DNA from: Pseudobdellovibrionaceae bacterium
GTDB taxonomy: Bacteria > Bdellovibrionota > Bdellovibrionia > Bdellovibrionales > Bdellovibrionaceae
DNA length: 8,569 nt
NCBI GenBank assembly: GCA_947374445.1
Contig: CANCBY010000096.1
Span: 1 to 8,569, forward strand
Direction of reading: 5' to 3'
Shown: in pieces, positions 4,685 to 8,569 of the stretch
How the letters are laid out: every line of letters starts with the position of its first letter
Position numbering within the stretch: position 1 is the stretch's first letter
Position numbers and translations under genes: made by a program
Notes under the pieces: model-generated
What the model saw: the letters and a program-made list of their open reading frames with translations, nothing else
Database searches by the model: none
Told to the model about the DNA's origin: nothing

Positions 4685-5835
4685 GTTGAAATCTCAGGTA
4701 ATTTTTTTGAGGTTTTTGCGCCAAGCTCTTTAAGCTTCTCAACTTGACTGATCAAATTTCCGGAGCCGCCATTGAGTTTATTCATCACGGCCAAGTGTGC
4801 TTTTTCAGCGGCCTCAATTTTTTTGCCGACCTCAATAAAGTCTTCAATCAGACCTGCAAACTTATCATAGAGGAGTCCACCACGCGCTGCGATCTCTTCG
4901 GCATTGCGCTTGCGGTTTTCTTGCTTCCAGATGGCTGAAACTGTGCGCAGGCTGGTGAGCAAAGTCGTGGGCGATACCAAGGCAATATTTCGCTCCCAGG
5001 CATACTGCAAAAGATCAGGCTTGAGGCGAAAGGCCAAAGCAAATGCTGGCTCGATGGGCATAAACAAAATCACAAAGTCAGGTGTGATCAACTGCTCTGC
5101 AGAGTAGTATTTTTTAGCAGATAGTCCGTCGATGTGTTTCTTGAGAGAGTCGACATGCATTTTACCAAAGCGCTCTTGCTCTTCAATGCTGGCAGCTTGA
5201 GCGTAACTCTCATAGGCCAGCAGAGAAACTTTTGAGTCGACGATAATCTGTTTGCTCTCCGGTAAGTTGACGATGATGTCGGGCTTGATCATTTGGCCCT
5301 CATCATTTTTAAGTCCCATGTCGTTGCCCTGGACAATATACTCTTCACCTTTTCGAAGGCCCGAGCGCTCCAGAATATTTTCGAGAATCATCTCGCCCCA
5401 GTTGCCTTGTGTTTTGACATCACCCTTGAGGGCTTTGGTCAAATTTGAGGCCTCTAAAGACATTTTAGAATTAAGATCCATTAGTTTTGAAAGCTCACCG
5501 CGAAGAGTGCCGCGTTCAGCGCGTTCAGCTGAGTAGGTTTCTTCGATGCGCTTTTCGAAATCTTTGAGTCGCTCTTTGAGAGGGTCTAAGACTATAGCCA
5601 GGGATTTTAGATTTTGATCTGAAATTTTGGTGGATTTATCCTCAAAAATTTTCGCTGCTAAAAGCTCAAACTGTGCGGTGAGTTGACCTTTGATTTCATC
5701 GGTCTCGATCTTTTGATGGCTGAGAACTTGAAGCTCGGCTGTGCGCTCCAGCAATTGCCCTTTAAGGCGCAAATAAACCAAAGTTCCGGCAACCGCCGCT
5801 CCCGCTATAAATCCAATGGCAATATCTAAAGTCAT
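4681..5835 (-). CDS. rmuC: RmuC family protein (DNA recombination limiting protein)
   Basis: RmuC proteins limit inversions at short inverted repeats in E. coli and carry a PD-(D/E)XK nuclease-like core; the biochemical activity is not settled. The 384-residue product has an N-terminal membrane anchor (about 3-21), a long coiled-coil (about 25-140), and the conserved core. The core begins with KTQGNWGEMILENILERSGL (141-160), which includes Glu148, then KPDIIVNLP (184-192) with Asp186, then IIVDSKVSL (197-205) with Asp200 and Lys202 as the D-x-K pair. A further conserved block is FVILFMPIEPAFALAF (254-269), followed by SPTTLL (288-293). All expected catalytic-type residues are present and the length is near the family norm. 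ATG at 5835 puts the anchor at the N-terminus, but the nearest purine-rich element (AAAGGG) is about 12 bases upstream, so the ribosome site is weak. It is divergent from menB and coupled to the downstream DUF962 gene. Confidence 0.93.
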   Translation of the reverse strand: MTLDIAIGFIAGAAVAGTLVYLRLKGQLLERTAELQVLSHQKIETDEIKGQLTAQFELLAAKIFEDKSTKISDQNLKSLAIVLDPLKERLKDFEKRIEETYSAERAERGTLRGELSKLMDLNSKMSLEASNLTKALKGDVKTQGNWGEMILENILERSGLRKGEEYIVQGNDMGLKNDEGQMIKPDIIVNLPESKQIIVDSKVSLLAYESYAQAASIEEQERFGKMHVDSLKKHIDGLSAKKYYSAEQLITPDFVILFMPIEPAFALAFRLKPDLLQYAWERNIALVSPTTLLTSLRTVSAIWKQENRKRNAEEIAARGGLLYDKFAGLIEDFIEVGKKIEAAEKAHLAVMNKLNGGSGNLISQVEKLKELGAKTSKKLPEIST

Positions 5836-5935
5836 GCTCGACTCGTACCCTTTGCTTTGCTAGAAGGAAAGAACTGAAGAGATAAACTACGCACTGCAAA
5901 AAACAGCTCAATGGCTGCGCAATTTGGAGATCAAA
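5836..5935. promoter_or_regulatory. Divergent intergenic region between rmuC and menB
   Basis: These 100 bases must carry the promoters of both the rmuC and men operons. On the + strand, TTGCTA (5857-5862) with an 18-base spacer to GATAAA (5881-5886) is a modest sigma-70-like candidate. No convincing - strand pair was found. GGAG (5926-5929) is the menB ribosome site, six bases before the ATG. Confidence 0.3.
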
Positions 5936-6877
5936 ATGACTAAGACGATAGCGAAACCTTTAAAGGCGAAAGTAAATGAGAGTGCCAAGTCAAAAGCGAT
6001 AACAAAAAAAACTGCAAAGACTTCTAAGGAAAACTCCAAGGCATTAGTCATCAAAGCAGGTGCCAAGTGGATGACAATTAAAAAATTCCAAGATTTGAAA
6101 TACGAAAAAACTGAAGACGGTATTGCAAAAATCACGATCAATCGTCCTGAAAAGCGAAATGCATTTCGACCACAAACTGTTTTTGAATTGCAAGAAGCAT
6201 TCAACCACGCGCGCGAAGATCAAAGCATTGGTGTGATTATTTTGTGTGGAGAAGGTCCCTTGGCATTTTGCTCTGGCGGAGATCAAAAAGTTCGCGGCGA
6301 CGCTGGCTATGTTGGTAAAGACGGAGTCCCTCGCCTGAACATTCTGGATGTGCAAAAACAAATCCGACAAATTCCTAAGCCAGTAGTCGCTATGGTCGCT
6401 GGTTACGCCATCGGCGGAGGACATGTATTGCACATCGTCTGTGATCTAACTATTGCTGCAGACAACGCGCGCTTTGGCCAAACGGGTCCTAAAGTTGGAA
6501 GTTTCGATGGCGGTTTGGGTTCGAGTTATTTGGCTCGTATCGTTGGTCAAAAAAAGGCCCGCGAAATTTGGTATTTGTGCCGTCAGTACGATGCTAAGCA
6601 AGCCGAGGACATGGGCTTGGTAAATCATGTTGTGGCATTGGCTGATCTTGAAATTGAGACCGTAAAATGGTGCAGAGAGATGCTTCAGCACTCTCCTATG
6701 GCGCTTCGCTGTTTGAAATCTTGCCTCAATGCTGATTGTGATGGGCAGATGGGTCTTTTGGATTTGGCGGGCAATGCGACTTTGCTGTACTACATGAGCG
6801 AAGAGGCCCAAGAGGGTCGCAATGCTTATGTGCAAAAGCGCAAACCTAATTTTTCAAAATTTCCGAGATTGCCATAA
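5936..6877 (+). CDS. menB: 1,4-dihydroxy-2-naphthoyl-CoA synthase MenB with lysine-rich N-terminal extension
   Basis: MenB is a crotonase-fold enzyme that converts o-succinylbenzoyl-CoA to 1,4-dihydroxy-2-naphthoyl-CoA in menaquinone synthesis. The core is highly typical: GIAKITINRPEKRNAFRP (62-79), AFCSGGDQKVRGDAG (110-124), VVAMVAGYAIGGGHVLH (150-166), GQTGPKVGSFDGGLGSSYLA (181-200), REIWYLCRQYDA (209-220) and the ending KRKPNFSKFPRLP. The QTGPKVG sequence has Gly where the mycobacterial type has Asp, placing it with the bicarbonate-dependent (E. coli-like) class. About 43 residues precede the Trp45 that aligns with the start of ordinary MenB proteins. They hold 13 Lys and only two Glu and resemble a histone-like tail. 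ATG 5936 has a good GGAG six bases upstream; an internal ATG at 6071 would give a normal-length protein but has a poorer site and would drop Trp45. Total length is 313 residues against roughly 270-285 usually. Confidence 0.95.
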   Translation: MTKTIAKPLKAKVNESAKSKAITKKTAKTSKENSKALVIKAGAKWMTIKKFQDLKYEKTEDGIAKITINRPEKRNAFRPQTVFELQEAFNHAREDQSIGVIILCGEGPLAFCSGGDQKVRGDAGYVGKDGVPRLNILDVQKQIRQIPKPVVAMVAGYAIGGGHVLHIVCDLTIAADNARFGQTGPKVGSFDGGLGSSYLARIVGQKKAREIWYLCRQYDAKQAEDMGLVNHVVALADLEIETVKWCREMLQHSPMALRCLKSCLNADCDGQMGLLDLAGNATLLYYMSEEAQEGRNAYVQKRKPNFSKFPRLP

Positions 6878-7783
6878 ATGAACTTAAGAGTGAATGCGGC
6901 TTCGCAAAGTCATTTTAAGTCTTGGGTTATGGCAGCTCGTCCTAAAACTTTGACGGCTGCCTTAGTGCCTGTAATTGCAGGCACGGCCCTGGTTAAGACT
7001 TTGGGGTTTCCGGTTCAGATATGGATTTCAGGATTGGCTTTGTTGGCTAGTTTTTTTATTCAGATCGGAACTAATTTTGTTAACGACGCCATTGATTTTA
7101 AAAAAGGTGCTGACACTGAAAAACGCATCGGTCCTCAACGCGTCACTCAGAGCGGAGTTTTTACTTATAAAACCGTGATGATGATGGCGGGACTTTGTTT
7201 TTTAATGGCACTTCTTTGCGGCATTCCTCTAGTAATTCATGGTGGCTTGCCGATTCTTTTGATTGGCCTGCTCTCGCTCTTTTTTGGCTATGGCTACACA
7301 GGTGGCCCATTTCCTCTTGCCTACTTGGGGTTGGGAGATTTGTTCGTTGTTATATTTTTTGGTCTTATTGCTGTGGGTGGTTTGGTGTTTTTGCAAACAG
7401 GGGGGCTTCTTGAAGAGGCACTTTTGCTTGGTTTGCAAATTGGATTTCATGCCACAGTTTTGATTTGCATCAATAATTTACGTGATATCGAAGGCGATGT
7501 TTTGGTCGGCAAAAAAACTTTGGCTGTGCGTTTTGGTAAAACTTTTGCGCGCACTGAAATTGCTCTGCTTTGTCTTTTGCCGTTTTTGCTAAATATTTAT
7601 TGGCTCAACCGAGGTTTGTATCTAGCAGCGGCTCTGCCATTTTTAGCTTTGCCATTGGCAGGGCGAGTTTGCTTTTTGGTTTTTAAGACAGAACCCAGTC
7701 CAATTTATAATCAGTTTTTAGCTAAAGCTGCAGGATTGCATTTGGTGTTTGGACTGCTTTTGGCAGTTGGACTGACTCTGTGA
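6878..7783 (+). CDS. menA: 1,4-dihydroxy-2-naphthoate polyprenyltransferase MenA
   Basis: MenA is a membrane UbiA-superfamily enzyme that attaches the polyprenyl tail to 1,4-dihydroxy-2-naphthoate, giving demethylmenaquinone. The 301-residue protein shows the N-terminal WVMAARPKTLTAALVPVIAG (16-35) typical of MenA. The first Asp-rich Mg-diphosphate motif is NDAIDFKKGAD (69-79), and the KRIGPQRVTQSG stretch (82-93) follows. The second Asp motif is NNLRDIEGD (199-207), continuing into the KKTLAVRFG segment (212-220). Around these lie about eight to nine hydrophobic segments, as expected. Both Asp motifs are intact, so activity is likely. Its ATG directly follows the menB TAA with no spacer, so translation probably depends on coupling. 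The stop is overlapped by menC. The substrate tail length cannot be read from the sequence. Confidence 0.95.
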   Translation: MNLRVNAASQSHFKSWVMAARPKTLTAALVPVIAGTALVKTLGFPVQIWISGLALLASFFIQIGTNFVNDAIDFKKGADTEKRIGPQRVTQSGVFTYKTVMMMAGLCFLMALLCGIPLVIHGGLPILLIGLLSLFFGYGYTGGPFPLAYLGLGDLFVVIFFGLIAVGGLVFLQTGGLLEEALLLGLQIGFHATVLICINNLRDIEGDVLVGKKTLAVRFGKTFARTEIALLCLLPFLLNIYWLNRGLYLAAALPFLALPLAGRVCFLVFKTEPSPIYNQFLAKAAGLHLVFGLLLAVGLTL

Positions 7784-8569
7784 ACCAATATTCTTATTTT
7801 AAATACACGCTTCATTCGGTGACTTTGCCGAATGCGCGCACGGCTGTGCATACACGCCAAGGTGCGCTTGTGCGTGTGACATTGCCAGGCGGGCAAGTGG
7901 GGTATGCCGATTATCATCCATGGCCCGAGTTTGGTGATGCAGGGATAGAGACAAAAAAAATTGCAGAGCCGCTCCTGCAGCAGACACTGAGGTTAGCAGA
8001 GCAAGATGCTTTGTTGCGTTCTCAAGGATTGAATGCCTTTGAGAATCAGGCGCAAGTTCGCAATCATTTTTTAATTCGTGATTTGATTTCATTCGATCTT
8101 GGCAAATTAGACGAGATTAAAACTCAAGGCTTTAGGGTTCTTAAACTTAAAGTGGGTAAGGATCTTGCCGCCGAGGCTGCGAGCATCAATCAAATTGCAG
8201 AGCAGAGTTCGCTAAGCTTACGGTTGGATTTTAATTCAAGTCTTGATGGACTTGAAAGTTTTAAAAAATTTGCAGCGATCTTGAGTGCGAAAAGTCGCGG
8301 GCGCATTGAGTTTGTAGAGGATCCTTTTCCCTTCGACTTTGAAAAATGGACTGAGGCTCAAAATCTTTTGTCATTGGCGGCTGATTTTGAATTTGAAAGA
8401 ATGAAATTACTTTCAGGTCGAAGACCTCCGTATAGTTTTTTGATCGCAAAGCCTGCTCGTCAGGATATTGAGCAATCTCTAGGCTTTTGCAGAGAGAATA
8501 ATTTGAAAATGGTGGTGACCTCTTCGATGGATCATCCCGTGGGTGTGGCTCACTCTTTGCGAGCGGCCA
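7780..8569 (+). CDS. menC: o-Succinylbenzoate synthase MenC, N-terminal 263 residues (runs off the window)
   Basis: MenC belongs to the enolase superfamily and dehydrates SHCHC to o-succinylbenzoate, the step before CoA activation and MenB. The frame opens at GTG 7780, overlapping the menA stop as GTGA, and is open to the window end; the last base (8569) is an incomplete codon. Catalytic residues appear in the right order and spacing: KLK (Lys122, Lys124) in VLKLKVG, the metal ligands Asp150 in RLDFNSS, Glu180 in EFVEDPF and Asp202 in AADFEFE, then the general acid/base Lys224 in LIAKPA, followed by VVTSSMDHPVGVAHSL (245-260). The spacings 26, 30, 22 and 22 closely track those of E. coli MenC. 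Sequence conservation outside these residues is low, which is normal for MenC. The N-terminal capping region is short, with no extension. About 50-80 further residues are expected downstream. Confidence 0.9.
   Translation, partial: MNQYSYFKYTLHSVTLPNARTAVHTRQGALVRVTLPGGQVGYADYHPWPEFGDAGIETKKIAEPLLQQTLRLAEQDALLRSQGLNAFENQAQVRNHFLIRDLISFDLGKLDEIKTQGFRVLKLKVGKDLAAEAASINQIAEQSSLSLRLDFNSSLDGLESFKKFAAILSAKSRGRIEFVEDPFPFDFEKWTEAQNLLSLAADFEFERMKLLSGRRPPYSFLIAKPARQDIEQSLGFCRENNLKMVVTSSMDHPVGVAHSLRAA

Noticed and set aside
4744..5536. Several plus-strand reading frames opposite rmuC
   Set aside because: They are shadows of a high-confidence RmuC gene and lack ribosome sites and motifs.
5924..5935. TTG at 5924 as the menB start
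   Set aside because: The GGAG at 5926-5929 would lie inside the gene; it is correctly placed for the ATG at 5936.
5911..5943. Ten-codon upstream reading frame overlapping the menB start
   Set aside because: No ribosome site precedes its ATG and nothing suggests a leader peptide.
7799..8092. A 97-residue minus-strand reading frame
   Set aside because: It lies antisense to menC, whose frame carries all the catalytic residues; the product resembles nothing recognisable.
1..8569. Mobile elements, CRISPR arrays, tRNA/rRNA genes, riboswitches, phage or defence genes
   Set aside because: None was seen: no repeat arrays, transposase motifs, att-like repeats or tRNA-like folds. Only short local inverted repeats are present.

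Overview
The window reads as a chromosomal segment of a flagellated, menaquinone-making Gram-negative bacterium. The mix of late flagellar genes, a CsrA/FliW pair, a c-di-GMP-type regulator inside the flagellar cluster and a compact men cluster suggests a Bdellovibrio-like member of the Bdellovibrionota or a related former deltaproteobacterium. That placement is inference from gene content and protein style. No 16S gene or other marker is present. I see no tRNA, rRNA, CRISPR, insertion sequence or phage gene, and the coding density is high.

Region 1 (1-4228, + strand) is a flagellar structure and regulation block: the 3' end of flgK, then flgL, then a gene for a degenerate HD-GYP protein with a receiver-like N-terminus whose ATG overlaps the flgL stop codon by one base. 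After a 192-base gap come csrA, a 140-base gap with a strong hairpin, fliW, and a PPC/DUF296-domain gene whose start is unclear. FlgK and FlgL form the hook-filament junction. CsrA is an mRNA-binding translational regulator and FliW is its protein antagonist and flagellin partner in other bacteria. The block therefore joins filament assembly to post-transcriptional control.

The csrA upstream region is the most interesting non-coding DNA here. It holds a correctly spaced sigma-28 (FliA)-type promoter, TACAGTTC-N11-ACCGATAC. Overlapping it is a 12/12 match to the CsrA high-affinity consensus RUACARGGAUGU, able to fold with its GGA in a hairpin loop.

Region 2 (4229-5835, - strand) is a two-gene operon, rmuC followed by a DUF962/Mpo1-like membrane protein gene. 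They overlap by ATGA and converge stop-to-stop on the PPC gene with no base between.

Region 3 (5936-8569, + strand) is a tightly packed menaquinone operon, menB-menA-menC, in which menA abuts menB and menC overlaps menA by GTGA. MenC makes o-succinylbenzoate, MenB closes the naphthoyl ring and MenA prenylates it in the membrane. MenB carries an unusual lysine-rich N-terminal extension. MenC runs off the window.
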